DNA of 64,000 nt from Chitinophaga pinensis DSM 2588 (GCF_000024005.1 NC_013132.1:2412001-2476000), one strand, 5' to 3'; shown: positions 36,085-45,368, counted from the stretch's first letter. Notes: a model not told the origin generated them from the letters alone. Numbers and translations are program-made.

Positions 36085-37311
36085 ATGGAACTGATAGGCC
36101 CTTTTTCACAGATATTACCACTGACTGCATTGCCTGTAAAAGGTGCATTGCAGGATGAACAACTCAGCATCATTCCGCATGGCGGTGTTGTTACTGACAG
36201 TGGTAAAATCATCGCAACAGGCGATTTCAGGGAATTACAACACCAGTATCCTGACTGCGATGTTACACATATTACAATACCCGCTGTATTGATGCCCGGT
36301 TTTATCGACTGTCATACACATATCTGTTTTGATGGTACCCGCAACCGTGATTATGCGATGCGCATAGGAGGGAAATCATACCTTGACATTGCGCGCGCAG
36401 GTGGTGGCATATGGGATTCTGTTACAAAGACAAGAATGGCGGATCATGAGACATTGGTGATGCATACTGCCGCACGTGCCAACAGGCACCTGCACGAAGG
36501 CGTAACAACCATTGAAGTGAAAAGCGGGTATGGCCTGAATATGAACGGCGAACTCAATATGCTCCGTGCTATTCAATCTGCCGCTGGTCATACCAAGGCA
36601 ACGCTTATCCCTACCTGTCTGGCTGCGCATATGCGTCCGAAAGATTTCGAAGGTACAGAAGAAGCATATCTTGAATGGGTATTGACAGCGCTGTTACCCC
36701 TTATTCAGGCGGAACAACTGGCGCAACGTGTGGATATCTTCATCGAAGAAACTGCATTCTCAACGACTGCTTCAAAACACTTCCTGCAACAGGCGGCTGA
36801 AATGGGTTTTGCTGCTACTGTACATGCTGATCAGTTTTCAAGTGGCGGTGCTGCTGTCGCTGTAGCTGCAGGTGCTTTATCAGCGGATCACCTGGAAGCA
36901 AGCGATGATGCGGCTATTGCTTTACTGGCCGCAGCTGATATTGTGGCGGTTGTATTACCCGGTGCTTCTCTAGGATTAGGTATGCATTATGCCCCTGCAA
37001 GACGATTATTGAATGCAGGAGCTTCCCTGGCTATTGCGAGTGACTGGAATCCTGGTTCTGCACCGATGGGGGATTTGTTAATGCAAGCCGCTGTGTTAAG
37101 TGCAGCAGAAAAATTATCCGCAGCAGAAGTATTCGCAGCATTGACCAGCCGCGCAGCGAAAGCATTACAACTGACAAATGTCGGACAGCTGGCAAGTGGT
37201 TTTATTGCAGATATGCAGGCATATCCAACGGCAGATTACCGGGACATTTTATACTATCAGGGGAAGATGAAACCGATCAAAGTCTGGAAGGAAGGAGAGG
37301 TAGTCAATTAG
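36085..37311 (+). CDS. hutI: Imidazolonepropionase
   Basis: Amidohydrolase that opens the imidazolone ring to formiminoglutamate (408 aa). The metal H-x-H is in DCHTHICFDGTRNRD and a later His in TVHADQFSSGGAA; the metal Asp is in AIASDWNPGSAP. Last gene of the tight hut operon. Its stop codon lies inside the first unit of a heptamer repeat array, and a strong bidirectional terminator follows. Confidence 0.96.
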   Translation: MELIGPFSQILPLTALPVKGALQDEQLSIIPHGGVVTDSGKIIATGDFRELQHQYPDCDVTHITIPAVLMPGFIDCHTHICFDGTRNRDYAMRIGGKSYLDIARAGGGIWDSVTKTRMADHETLVMHTAARANRHLHEGVTTIEVKSGYGLNMNGELNMLRAIQSAAGHTKATLIPTCLAAHMRPKDFEGTEEAYLEWVLTALLPLIQAEQLAQRVDIFIEETAFSTTASKHFLQQAAEMGFAATVHADQFSSGGAAVAVAAGALSADHLEASDDAAIALLAAADIVAVVLPGASLGLGMHYAPARRLLNAGASLAIASDWNPGSAPMGDLLMQAAVLSAAEKLSAAEVFAALTSRAAKALQLTNVGQLASGFIADMQAYPTADYRDILYYQGKMKPIKVWKEGEVVN

Positions 37312-37511
37312 GAATTAGGAATTAAGAATTAAGAATTAAGCTGATCTTTACGGCTGACTATAAATGAAATCGCCTGATCTAATTTTAGATCAGGCGATTT
37401 CGATTGTAATGAAGGACCAAGTTAAGATAATAAGAAGGTGCTAATCACTCAATTCCTAATTCCTAATTCTTAATTCTTAATTCTTAATTCTTAATTCCTA
37501 ATTCCTAATTA
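37306..37511. repeat. Heptamer repeat pair, locus 2, enclosing a bidirectional terminator
   Basis: About five GGAATTA/AGAATTA units (37306-37340) overlap the hutI stop. About nine complementary TAATTCC/TTAATTC units (37449-37511) end 8 bases before the GH5 stop. The palindrome at 37366-37401 sits between them. The gap separates convergent genes. Confidence 0.88.
37366..37401. terminator. Bidirectional terminator (17-bp palindrome)
   Basis: GAAATCGCCTGATCTAA (37366-37382) and its exact complement at 37385-37401 with a 2-nt centre. It lies between the convergent hutI and GH5 genes and inside the repeat arrays. Confidence 0.75.
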
Positions 37512-37518
37512 AGTATCG

Positions 37519-39765
37519 TTATTGTTTCACTACCTTCCTTGTTATTGCCTTCTCTCCATAGGTCAGTTTCAGTGTATAAATACCTTTTGGCAGATGGCTG
37601 GCTGCGAGGCTGGTATTGTATTGACCCGCATCCAGACGGCCGCGTTTCAGTATTGCCACTTGTTTACCATTGATGTCATATACCGCCAGTAATACGTCTG
37701 CTGGTTTATCCAGGAAGAAACTAACGGTGCTGTTGTCATCGAATGGATTTGGATAACTGGTCAGTGTAGTAATCAGTTTTACAGGTGCTTTTTCTGGTGC
37801 ACTGGCTGCCAGTTTAGCGGCTGTTGGAGTGGAAGCGATCACCAGCTGAGGAGCTGTCAGTCCTGCTTCCTTAGATCTCCAGATGACACGTGGATCAGCG
37901 CCGGTATTGCTCAGTAATGCCAGGGAAATACCATTACGTCCGGCTGCTTTTTCCGTCTGTACATAGTTGGTGATATCCCATGAATAGTATCTGCCAACTG
38001 AGTCAGTCACTACGGCTGTCTGTAATGCAGTGCTACCTGTAGCAGGTTTATTATTCCAGGTGAGTGCGGATTCTGTCCAGCTTGTGTTAGCAACTGCATA
38101 CACGCCTATTGGCAGATTCGCAACGCGGTTATCTTCAATTTTACCATATACTTTTAACACGGCAGAAGAGATGTTGTTAACACCACTTACATCAAAGCGA
38201 AGGAAGCTTTGTCTGTCGTAGCCTGTAGTAGCCGTTGCGTTTATTTTAGATGCCAATACTGTTGCATCAGTAGTACCATGTGTAATAGCTGCGTAGTCGC
38301 CGTTTCTTACATACGCATCCTGTAAAGGTGCGAGTGTTGATTGTTGTGTGGAAGAAGTGGTAATGATACGTACTTCTGTCAGACTATTCCAGGCACTTGC
38401 ACTGTTACCGTGACCCACGATCCGTACATGTTTTGCACTACGTGGTGTGAAGGTGAATGCTTCCAATGCATTGGAGGTACCGCTGCTTTGCAGACCGCTT
38501 GCTGCGGATACCCAGTTGCTGCCATCTGTGCTGGTCAGGATATCGAAGAAGGTGCGTCTTACAGTACCACTATAGAATGCAATATTGACACCGCTTACAG
38601 TAGTGGTGTTGTCCAGGCAGAATTGTATCCACTGACCGTCGCCTTCTGCTGACCAGCGGGTGTTATAATCATTATCCTGTACGTTGGCTGGTACGTTACC
38701 ATCGTTTGCGCTGGCAGATACCGGCACACATACATTTCCTCCTGGAAAATCATCCGCAGGATTCAGTATACGCTCACGTATCCATGCGCCGGCAGGTTTT
38801 AGTCTGGCGGTTGTCCACGGGCCATTGGAGCAGGTACCTGTTATCCATACAGCGCCGGAACGGAAGTCGTCAGAGTAGTTCCAGTTGGTCCAGCTGATCT
38901 TCTTACGTGCCATCAGATCGATGTACTGTTGCGCCATGGCAAAGTCATTAGCGCCGTCTCCGCTGGCTTCCTGCGTACCGAATTCTGTTACGAAGACAGG
39001 CAGTCTGTCAGAAGCAGTATTCAGCTGATTGAGATATGCGGTACGATGATCTTTTGCATAGAAATGGAATGTATACATCACGTTACCATGTGTCAGCGGA
39101 TTGTTGAAAATATCCTGCAGCGAACCATCACCGGAGAGGCCCATAGTAGACCATCCGTGTGTACCTACGAGTATGACGGCGTCATTGTCGATAGCGCGTA
39201 TAAACGGAATCATCTGATCCGCGTAAGTTTTGATCTTCGCCCAGGTTGCGCCTGAGTTGGGCTCATTACAGATGTCGTAGATGATGTTGTTTTTGTTCTT
39301 GTGTGTGTTGGCGATGGCAGAGAAGAAAGTCTTTGCTCTGGCCAGGTTGGCGTTAGGATCGCCTGGTGTGAGCTGATGCCAGTCAACGAGTGCATACATA
39401 CCACGTGCGGTAGCTTCTTCTATGAGGCGGTTCACCTGATTGGTAAAGCCGGTAGGATCGGTTTCATAACCGCCTTCCTGTACATAGAGTGAGATACGCA
39501 GGATGTCGGCGCCCCAGTCGTATGCCAGCGCATCGAGTGAAGCAGCTGTCAGACAGCTTCCCCAGCCATACCATTGGATACCATGTGTGCTCATGCCTCT
39601 GAGCTGGATCGGATTGCCATACTGATTGCATAATTTAGTACCGATCACCTGCAACTGACCGTTTTTCTGAACGGGCGTCTGTGCGTGTGTTTGTGAACTA
39701 AACCCCAGCAGGCATAGTAATAATGCAGCCAGCCGGAAAGAAAGGTTAGATCCATTCTTTTTCAT
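37519..39765 (-). CDS. Secreted GH5-type glycoside hydrolase with F5/8 type C, DNRLRE-like and T9SS sorting domains
   Basis: A 748-aa exported cellulase-family enzyme. A signal peptide (about 1-29, THAQ) precedes a GH5 domain (about 40-340) with acid/base Glu168 in ICNEPNS and nucleophile Glu261 in FVTEFGTQ. An F5/8 type C-like carbohydrate-binding domain (about 350-475, DNDYNTRWSAEGDGQWIQF) follows, then a beta-sandwich (about 485-655, LRFDVSG...WNNKPATGS..YYSWDITNYV) of the DNRLRE/CBM96 kind. The last part (about 670-748, SYPNPFDDNSTVSF) is a T9SS type A sorting domain, so it is released or surface-attached. It probably cuts beta-1,4-glucan or mannan. Its location between hutI and hutG looks like an insertion. 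Confidence 0.92.
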   Translation of the reverse strand: MKKNGSNLSFRLAALLLCLLGFSSQTHAQTPVQKNGQLQVIGTKLCNQYGNPIQLRGMSTHGIQWYGWGSCLTAASLDALAYDWGADILRISLYVQEGGYETDPTGFTNQVNRLIEEATARGMYALVDWHQLTPGDPNANLARAKTFFSAIANTHKNKNNIIYDICNEPNSGATWAKIKTYADQMIPFIRAIDNDAVILVGTHGWSTMGLSGDGSLQDIFNNPLTHGNVMYTFHFYAKDHRTAYLNQLNTASDRLPVFVTEFGTQEASGDGANDFAMAQQYIDLMARKKISWTNWNYSDDFRSGAVWITGTCSNGPWTTARLKPAGAWIRERILNPADDFPGGNVCVPVSASANDGNVPANVQDNDYNTRWSAEGDGQWIQFCLDNTTTVSGVNIAFYSGTVRRTFFDILTSTDGSNWVSAASGLQSSGTSNALEAFTFTPRSAKHVRIVGHGNSASAWNSLTEVRIITTSSTQQSTLAPLQDAYVRNGDYAAITHGTTDATVLASKINATATTGYDRQSFLRFDVSGVNNISSAVLKVYGKIEDNRVANLPIGVYAVANTSWTESALTWNNKPATGSTALQTAVVTDSVGRYYSWDITNYVQTEKAAGRNGISLALLSNTGADPRVIWRSKEAGLTAPQLVIASTPTAAKLAASAPEKAPVKLITTLTSYPNPFDDNSTVSFFLDKPADVLLAVYDINGKQVAILKRGRLDAGQYNTSLAASHLPKGIYTLKLTYGEKAITRKVVKQ

Positions 39766-39920
39766 TTGGATAGTTGTTTTGAGGGTGATAAAAAATAAAA
39801 ACTATGTTGATATTGTAATGGTTACATAACAGGATATTGATATGGTTACTACATAGGTCTTCGCTACAGGTTATAGGCTGTTCAGTCGCTACAGGTCTTT
39901 ATGCAATCGTTTGCGCAATA

Positions 39921-40159
39921 TAGGAATTAATTAGGAATTAGGAATTACGAATTAGGAATTAATTAGAATTGTCTTCTACTTAATAAACAAGGGTCTTTTA
40001 TGATAAGTTGATTGGCAGGTTTCTGTGAGACGCAATTCTTAATTCCTGATTAATTCAAAAGGTTTTGTAGGATAGGTTAATTGGTGGTCATGAATTTTTG
40101 TGAAAACACAATTGCGTATAATTCTTAATTGTTAATTCCTAATTCCTAATTCCTAATTG
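39921..40159. repeat. Heptamer repeat arrays, locus 3 (divergent region GH5 / hutG)
   Basis: The 414-base gap between GH5 and hutG has forward-type units (GGAATTA, 39921-39967), and complementary-type units at 40034-40056 and 40119-40159. The two inner spacers are unrelated to each other. The rest (39766-39920) is AT-rich, shows no gene and presumably holds the GH5 promoter. Confidence 0.8.
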
Positions 40160-40165
40160 TAATAG

Positions 40166-40173
40166 TAACTTTG
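40166..40173 (+). promoter_or_regulatory. Candidate -7 element of hutG
   Basis: TAACTTTG fits TAnnTTTG and ends 6 bases before ATG 40180. Transcription would start at or within a base or two of the start codon, giving a leaderless mRNA. It also shows that the TTG at 40171 is promoter, not a start codon. Confidence 0.45.
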
Positions 40174-40179
40174 TCTTCT

Positions 40180-41181
40180 ATGATGAAGCCAGATTTTTAC
40201 AGACAGCCTGTAGCGTGGACAGGAAGGATCGATGGGACAGACGAAGAATTACTGCGCTGGCACCAGCGGGTCACTCCTGTGAACCTGCTGACCGGATCAT
40301 TGCCCTCATTAAAGCCGCATCAGCAGGGTGTGGCGTTTCTTGGATTTGCGAGTGATGAAGGCGTGCGCCGCAATAAAGGCCGTGTAGGTGCGGCTGAAGG
40401 TCCGGCTGCATTAAGAACGGCCAGTAGTAATTTTCCTGTTCATTTTGACGGTGAGCTGATACTGGCAGATGTGGGTGATGTGATATGTAAGGATGACTTA
40501 CTGGAGGAAGCACAACAGACATTATCGGATACAGTACTGACTATACGTAAGGCGGGTTATTTACCGGTATTACTGGGTGGTGGTCATGAGATCACTTATG
40601 GACATGCACATGGTATTTATCAGCACCTGCGAGTACGTAAACGTGGAGAGAAACTGGGGCTGCTGAATTTTGATGCACATTTTGATCTGCGGATGAAAGG
40701 CGAGGAGGGGAGTACTTCCGGTACAGGGTTCTGGCAGCTGGCGCAGGACTGTAAACTGGAAGGCGCACCATTTTATTATCTCGCACTGGGTATCCAGGCA
40801 AACAGTAATACACAACAGCTGTTCCGTATCGCGGGTGACCTGGATGCGCAGTATGTGGATGCAGACGCTTTTCACTTACAGGATAAAGCGCTTTTACATG
40901 CCGCTATCGGGCAGTTCCTGAGAGATGTGGATCATGTATACCTGACCATCGATCTGGACGTATTTTCGGCTGCTTTTGCCCCTGGGGTGAGTGCGACTGC
41001 CTATAACGGTATAAGACCTGATGGTTTGTTCCTGGAATGTTACCGTAATATTCTGCAAAGTGGTAAACTGGCGGGTATCGATATCGCAGAACTGAACCCT
41101 TCCCTGGATGTGGATAACCGGACTGCGAAACTGGGTGCTGCCTTGTTATTTGAAATGATCAGCAATCTGCATTACCATTAG
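40180..41181 (+). CDS. hutG: Formimidoylglutamase (arginase family)
   Basis: Last step of histidine catabolism: formiminoglutamate to glutamate and formamide (333 aa from ATG 40180; 40183 is also possible). It has the Mn-binding GGGHEITYGHAHG, NFDAHFDLR and LTIDLDVFSAAFAPGVSA motifs of the ureohydrolase fold. It is separated from hutHUI by the GH5 gene and has its own promoter element. Arginase or agmatinase is a less likely reading given the hut context. Confidence 0.88.
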   Translation: MMKPDFYRQPVAWTGRIDGTDEELLRWHQRVTPVNLLTGSLPSLKPHQQGVAFLGFASDEGVRRNKGRVGAAEGPAALRTASSNFPVHFDGELILADVGDVICKDDLLEEAQQTLSDTVLTIRKAGYLPVLLGGGHEITYGHAHGIYQHLRVRKRGEKLGLLNFDAHFDLRMKGEEGSTSGTGFWQLAQDCKLEGAPFYYLALGIQANSNTQQLFRIAGDLDAQYVDADAFHLQDKALLHAAIGQFLRDVDHVYLTIDLDVFSAAFAPGVSATAYNGIRPDGLFLECYRNILQSGKLAGIDIAELNPSLDVDNRTAKLGAALLFEMISNLHYH

Positions 41182-41289
41182 TAGTAACATATAGTTGTTG
41201 CCTGCAATATCTTATCGTTATCCCTCGTAAAGTACTGCGTAGTTCCCGCAATTCTTTCCGGGGGATCTTCTTTTTTTACATGGCTTTTT

Positions 41290-41297
41290 TATATTTG
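41290..41297 (+). promoter_or_regulatory. Candidate -7 promoter element
   Basis: TATATTTG fits TAnnTTTG, 21 bases before the start of the exported hypothetical gene at 41319. Confidence 0.4.
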
Positions 41298-41318
41298 GCA
41301 TACTAAAACAAAATTGCC

Positions 41319-41918
41319 ATGAAACTAATCCCCAAAACAGCCGCGATAGCGGTGGTCATGTTATGTTCTTCACTTTTGGCAGATGCCCAGAAAATTAAAG
41401 TACAGGAAGGCGATATCGCCGTATTAAAAGAACAAACAGAGGTTAACACCGAATTCACATATGAACATGTGAAAGTGGGAGACTTCGATAATGAGGATGA
41501 TTATATCCAGAAGAAAACAGACGAATACAACAAGAAAGAAGCAGGTAAGGGAGATAACTTGGCAACTGCCTGGAAAGCGGACAGAGAGTCCCGTTTTGCC
41601 CCCAGATTTAATGAAATGTTTACAGAGGGTTCTAATGGTATCAAAGCCGGTAATTTTCCTGCTGCAAAGTATACGCTGATCTTTAAAACAACTTTTATTG
41701 AACCGGGTTTTAACGTAGGTGTAATGCGTAAGAACTCTTATATCAACGGGGAGATCTGGGTGGTTGAAACAGCTGATAAAAGTAAAGTAGTGGCAAAGGT
41801 ATCTGTGGATAGAGCGCCTGGCAGGATTGCTTTCGGAATGGACTTTGACACCGGCGCACGTATTACAGAATCATATGCGATGGCCGGCAGATCGTTTGGT
41901 CGTTATGTGAGGAAGTAG
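41319..41918 (+). CDS. Exported protein of unknown function
   Basis: A 199-aa protein with a Sec signal peptide (MKLIPKTAAIAVVMLCSSLLADAQ). The mature part is highly charged at first (KIKVQEGDIAVLKEQTEVNT) and ends in a beta-rich segment (AKYTLIFKTTFIEPGF..GEIWVVETADKSK). No family recognised. Single gene, followed by the longest heptamer array of the window. Confidence 0.7.
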   Translation: MKLIPKTAAIAVVMLCSSLLADAQKIKVQEGDIAVLKEQTEVNTEFTYEHVKVGDFDNEDDYIQKKTDEYNKKEAGKGDNLATAWKADRESRFAPRFNEMFTEGSNGIKAGNFPAAKYTLIFKTTFIEPGFNVGVMRKNSYINGEIWVVETADKSKVVAKVSVDRAPGRIAFGMDFDTGARITESYAMAGRSFGRYVRK

Positions 41919-41923
41919 GAAGG

Positions 41924-42155
41924 AAATTAGGAATTAGGAATTAGGAATTAAGAATTAAGAATTAAGAATTAAGAATTAAGAATTAAGAATTAAGAATTAA
42001 GAATTAAGAATTAAGAATTAAGAATTAAGAATTAAGAATGTCTTTTATATTAATAAGGGTGCCGTTATTCAGGTCTGAATAACGGCACCCTTATTAATAT
42101 AAATTTAATCAATTAGAGGAACCAATTCCTAATTCTTAATTCCTAATTCCTAATT
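41924..42155. repeat. Heptamer repeat pair, locus 4, longest array
   Basis: About sixteen GGAATTA/AGAATTA units in tandem (41924-42039) and about four complementary TAATTCC/TTAATTC units (42125-42155) flank the 60-base palindrome at 42044-42103. The locus separates two convergent genes. AGAATTA units dominate the core and GGAATTA units the outer edge. Confidence 0.9.
42044..42103. terminator. 60-base palindrome, bidirectional terminator
   Basis: Perfect 29-bp arms with a 2-nt centre (GT at 42073-42074). The inner part, GGGTGCCGTTATTCAG, is GC-richer and the ends are A/T, so both transcripts would end in a U-rich tail. It lies between the convergent hypothetical gene and purU. Confidence 0.75.
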
Positions 42156-42162
42156 TTTCAGC

Positions 42163-43026
42163 TTAGAATACGATTGTTTTATTACCATGTACGATCACCC
42201 TGTCTTCTACGTGGGCCACGACCGCTCTTGTCAGCACCTGTCTTTCAATATCGCGTCCCAGCATGACGAGGTCATTAACGGCGTGACGGTGACTTACACG
42301 GGCTACGTCCTGGTCAATAATCGGCCCTTCGTCCAGGTCGTCTGTCACATAATGCGCTGTTGCGCCGATCAGTTTTACGCCGCGTGTATAGGCATTTTTA
42401 TACGGATTGGCCCCTGCGAATGCGGGCAGGAAGGAGTGATGAATATTGATGATCTTTCCGGGGAATGTGCTGACGAATGAAGGTGAAAGTATCTGCATAT
42501 AGCGCGCAAGTACGGTAAAATCGGCTTTTGCGTCCTGTATCAGCTGAATGGCTTCTTTTTCCTTTTCGCCCTTATTTCCGGCATTTACGGGCAGATAATA
42601 GAAAGGAATACCGAAATCTTCCGTCAGTTTCCTCAGGTCTTCATGGTTTGAGATCACCAGTGGGATATCTACCGGCAATTCCCCACTGCGCCAGCGCCAG
42701 AGTAATTCCATCAGGCAATGGTCGTAGCGGGATACCATGATTGCCATTTTCTTGCGGTGAGAAGTGTAATCTATACGCCATTCCATTTTCAGGGGAGTGG
42801 CCACTTTTTCCTGGAATTGTCTTTCCAGTTCTTCCATGGTAACCAGGGTATTTTCCAGGTGGAAAACCATGCGCATAAAGAACAGGCCTTCTTTCGGATC
42901 GGTACTGTGCTGGCTCGCATCGAGGATGTTTGCTCCACAGTTAAAAAGGAACTGTGACACACCGGCAACGATGCCGGGCCGGTCAGGACAGCAGATGAGC
43001 AACCTGCCGGTAATATCGGTCTGCAT
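42163..43026 (-). CDS. purU: Formyltetrahydrofolate deformylase
   Basis: Hydrolyses 10-formyl-THF to formate and THF (287 aa). The N-terminal ACT domain ([19 protein letters not shown]) is followed by a formyltransferase fold with the catalytic Asn-His-Asp set in [19 protein letters not shown] and [17 protein letters not shown]. Length and order of domains are normal. No other purine genes are adjacent. Confidence 0.93.
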   Translation of the reverse strand: MQTDITGRLLICCPDRPGIVAGVSQFLFNCGANILDASQHSTDPKEGLFFMRMVFHLENTLVTMEELERQFQEKVATPLKMEWRIDYTSHRKKMAIMVSRYDHCLMELLWRWRSGELPVDIPLVISNHEDLRKLTEDFGIPFYYLPVNAGNKGEKEKEAIQLIQDAKADFTVLARYMQILSPSFVSTFPGKIINIHHSFLPAFAGANPYKNAYTRGVKLIGATAHYVTDDLDEGPIIDQDVARVSHRHAVNDLVMLGRDIERQVLTRAVVAHVEDRVIVHGNKTIVF

Positions 43027-43070
43027 AAAAATAGGTATATATATTCTCAGTAAAATACTAAATGTTATTT

Positions 43071-43078
43071 TACTTTTG
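43071..43078 (+). promoter_or_regulatory. Candidate -7 promoter element
   Basis: TACTTTTG fits TAnnTTTG, 16 bases before the phosphoesterase start at 43095. Confidence 0.4.
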
Positions 43079-43094
43079 AGCCCAATTTTGATGC

Positions 43095-43586
43095 ATGAAG
43101 AAGATAGGATTGATGTCAGATACCCACAGTTATCTCCATCCGGACGTATACAGATATTTCGAAAAAGTCGATGAGATCTGGCACGCCGGAGACATTGGTA
43201 ACCTGGAACTGGCGGATAAACTGGAGGCTTTTAAGCCCTTCCGTGCTGTATATGGGAATATTGATGGCGCCGAACTGAGAGTGCGTTATCCGCTACATCT
43301 GCCTTTTGAAGTGGAACAGGTGAAGGTTTTCATGACACATATTGGCGGATATCCGGGCAAATATGCGCCCGGTGTCAAAGAGCTGTTGAGGGAGCATACC
43401 CCCAAATTATTTATCTGCGGGCATTCTCATATACTAAAAGTAATGCCCGACCCCGCTATGCAGCTGGTGCATATCAACCCGGGGGCCTGCGGTATACAGG
43501 GATGGCATAAAGTCAAAACCCTGGTGCGGTTCGATTTGTCAGAAGGAAATATCAGTCAGCTGGAAGTAATTGAGCTGCCAAAGTAG
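43095..43586 (+). CDS. Small metallophosphoesterase (YfcE/MJ0936 type)
   Basis: A 163-aa cytosolic phosphodiesterase. Metal-binding motifs in order: [41 protein letters not shown] and CGHSHILKV. This is the complete calcineurin-like core without extra domains. Substrate unknown. The DUF4421 gene starts 36 bases downstream and may be co-transcribed. Confidence 0.88.
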   Translation: MKKIGLMSDTHSYLHPDVYRYFEKVDEIWHAGDIGNLELADKLEAFKPFRAVYGNIDGAELRVRYPLHLPFEVEQVKVFMTHIGGYPGKYAPGVKELLREHTPKLFICGHSHILKVMPDPAMQLVHINPGACGIQGWHKVKTLVRFDLSEGNISQLEVIELPK

Positions 43587-43622
43587 TTGAATGCAATGTG
43601 TAATCATATTTAGAACTGGGAA

Positions 43623-44732
43623 ATGATGTTGAGATGGCTAACTTTATTGTCGGTGTGCTTGCTTTTTTGTGTAGCTGTTTCTGCACAACAGAAAACCTCG
43701 TTGTTTAAAAAAGCTACCCGTTGGCTGGAAACGGAAAATGATTCCAATTATATCGAAGAGCATACAAAGGATATCACTTTCCGCATTTTTGGCTCACGTA
43801 AATACAATAACTACGATATTGTGGATAACGGCATCGTAGACGGCAGTATTACGGATAATGGCCTCGTTAATTCCAAAAATTCAAAAGAAGTTTTATATCG
43901 TCCCAATACTCCCTTTAACGTAGGCGTCGGCGTCAACTATCGCTTTATTGCGGTCAATATTGCCTTTAACCTGCCGGCGATCAACAAAAACACGGGAGAG
44001 TATGGTAAGACGAAAATGCTGGACCTCCAGACACATATTTACACCCGTAAACTGGTGGTGGATTTCTACGGGCAGATCTATGAAGGGTATTACATTGCTA
44101 ACACACGCCGGCTGATTAACAGTTTCGGTTCAAATGCCGGGTCCAATAATGTGGAAATGATCCGTCCGGATGCAAAAAATGTGAATCTTGGACTGAATGT
44201 GCAGTATGTTTTCAATGCGAAGCGCTTTTCCTATCGTGCGGCTTATCTGCAAAACGATTACCAGAAACGGAGCGCCGGTTCCTTCCTGGTGGGTGGAGAG
44301 GTCTTTGGGGTGAGAATGAAAGGCGATTCGGGTCTGATCCCTTCCTATATCCAGAAAACCGGTTTCTTTAACGGAGAGAACTTTTACAGAACCCGTATTT
44401 TCAGCGGTGCTGCCAATGCGGGTTATGCACATACATTCGTTTATAAACAGCACTGGTTCACCACCCTGTCTATAAGTGGCAGTCTGGGGGTGAATTATAC
44501 TGTTATGAACAGGATTAACCAGGTCGATCTGAAGAAGGCCGGTATCCAGCTCAACAACAATATCCGTATTTCCCTGGGTTATAATTCCAGCCGCTACTTT
44601 GCCGGCATTCACTACGTATACCTGACCACACGGAGTCAGTCGCCTGTGCCTGATACCTATCAGACAGTAGGGGCGGGTAACTTCCGTATCAGCCTTGCCA
44701 GGAGATTTACCCTGAAAAAACAGCTTTTTTAA
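43623..44732 (+). CDS. DUF4421 exported protein (probable outer-membrane beta-barrel)
   Basis: A 369-aa exported protein with a signal peptide (about 1-22, AVSAQQ). The sequence is rich in alternating hydrophobic/polar strands ending with the aromatic RISLARRFTLKKQLF, as in outer-membrane barrels. It matches the Bacteroidota DUF4421 pattern (for example TPFNVGVGVNYRFIAVNIAF). Function unknown. Its stop lies 6 bases from the convergent HD gene. Confidence 0.78.
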   Translation: MMLRWLTLLSVCLLFCVAVSAQQKTSLFKKATRWLETENDSNYIEEHTKDITFRIFGSRKYNNYDIVDNGIVDGSITDNGLVNSKNSKEVLYRPNTPFNVGVGVNYRFIAVNIAFNLPAINKNTGEYGKTKMLDLQTHIYTRKLVVDFYGQIYEGYYIANTRRLINSFGSNAGSNNVEMIRPDAKNVNLGLNVQYVFNAKRFSYRAAYLQNDYQKRSAGSFLVGGEVFGVRMKGDSGLIPSYIQKTGFFNGENFYRTRIFSGAANAGYAHTFVYKQHWFTTLSISGSLGVNYTVMNRINQVDLKKAGIQLNNNIRISLGYNSSRYFAGIHYVYLTTRSQSPVPDTYQTVGAGNFRISLARRFTLKKQLF

Positions 44733-44738
44733 AACGGA

Positions 44739-45368
44739 CTACAGCGATTGCAGTTCTGTCAGCAGATTCTGACGGGCAACGGTTTCACGCTGCGCGCGGA
44801 AATCATCTGTCTTAAAGATGGAAGGCTGGTCCAGGAAATGTTGCAATACCTTCTTTCTGCCTGCATTATACACTTCATCGGTATATATACTATACTCTTC
44901 ACGTATCTGCTTTGCATAGCCTGCATAGACGTCGGCCGGCGTACCCAGGATGGACAGGTCAAAGTCCAGGAAATAGTCCAGGTCGGGATGTGCGTCTGTA
45001 TTGACATGCGTTTTGGTGGCGCGGATGAAGTTCATAACGCCTTCGATATCGGCAGCGGGGTAACTGGTCTGAAACAGGTACTCAGCAGCTGCCATAGCGC
45101 TTTGTTCCTCGTTATCGGGCTGTTTTACATCATAAATGAGATCATGGAAGAAGATGGCCAGCAGAAAATTTTCATTGTCTGCAATGAGGTCGCTATGCTC
45201 CAGTTGCAGTTGCAGGAGGGCATAGAGATGATGTAAATTGTGATAATGACGGTCTGTAGCGGAATAATGACGGGTAATCAGTTCGAAGCCCTGATCTATC
45301 AGTGCCTGGCTTTTGGTATATGGTTCCAGGAGTTGATTCCAGACGTTGTTTAAAGTATCTATCTGCAT
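44739..45368 (-). CDS. HD-domain metal-dependent phosphohydrolase (predicted)
   Basis: A 209-aa cytosolic HD protein. The motif parts are HNLHHLYALL and FFHDLIYDVK (His-Asp pair), followed by EEQSAMAAAEYLF and a later Asp in YFLDFDLSILG. It resembles the COG4339 group of small HD hydrolases with unknown substrates. It sits downstream of acn on the reverse strand but after a terminator, so it is probably transcribed on its own. Confidence 0.8.
   Translation of the reverse strand: MQIDTLNNVWNQLLEPYTKSQALIDQGFELITRHYSATDRHYHNLHHLYALLQLQLEHSDLIADNENFLLAIFFHDLIYDVKQPDNEEQSAMAAAEYLFQTSYPAADIEGVMNFIRATKTHVNTDAHPDLDYFLDFDLSILGTPADVYAGYAKQIREEYSIYTDEVYNAGRKKVLQHFLDQPSIFKTDDFRAQRETVARQNLLTELQSL

Noticed and set aside
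40171..40179. TTG start for hutG
   Set aside because: The TTG is part of the TAACTTTG promoter element; ATG 40180 or 40183 fits better.
41924..42155. CRISPR array or tandem-repeat gene
   Set aside because: Repeats are contiguous 7-base units without spacers and no cas genes are near.
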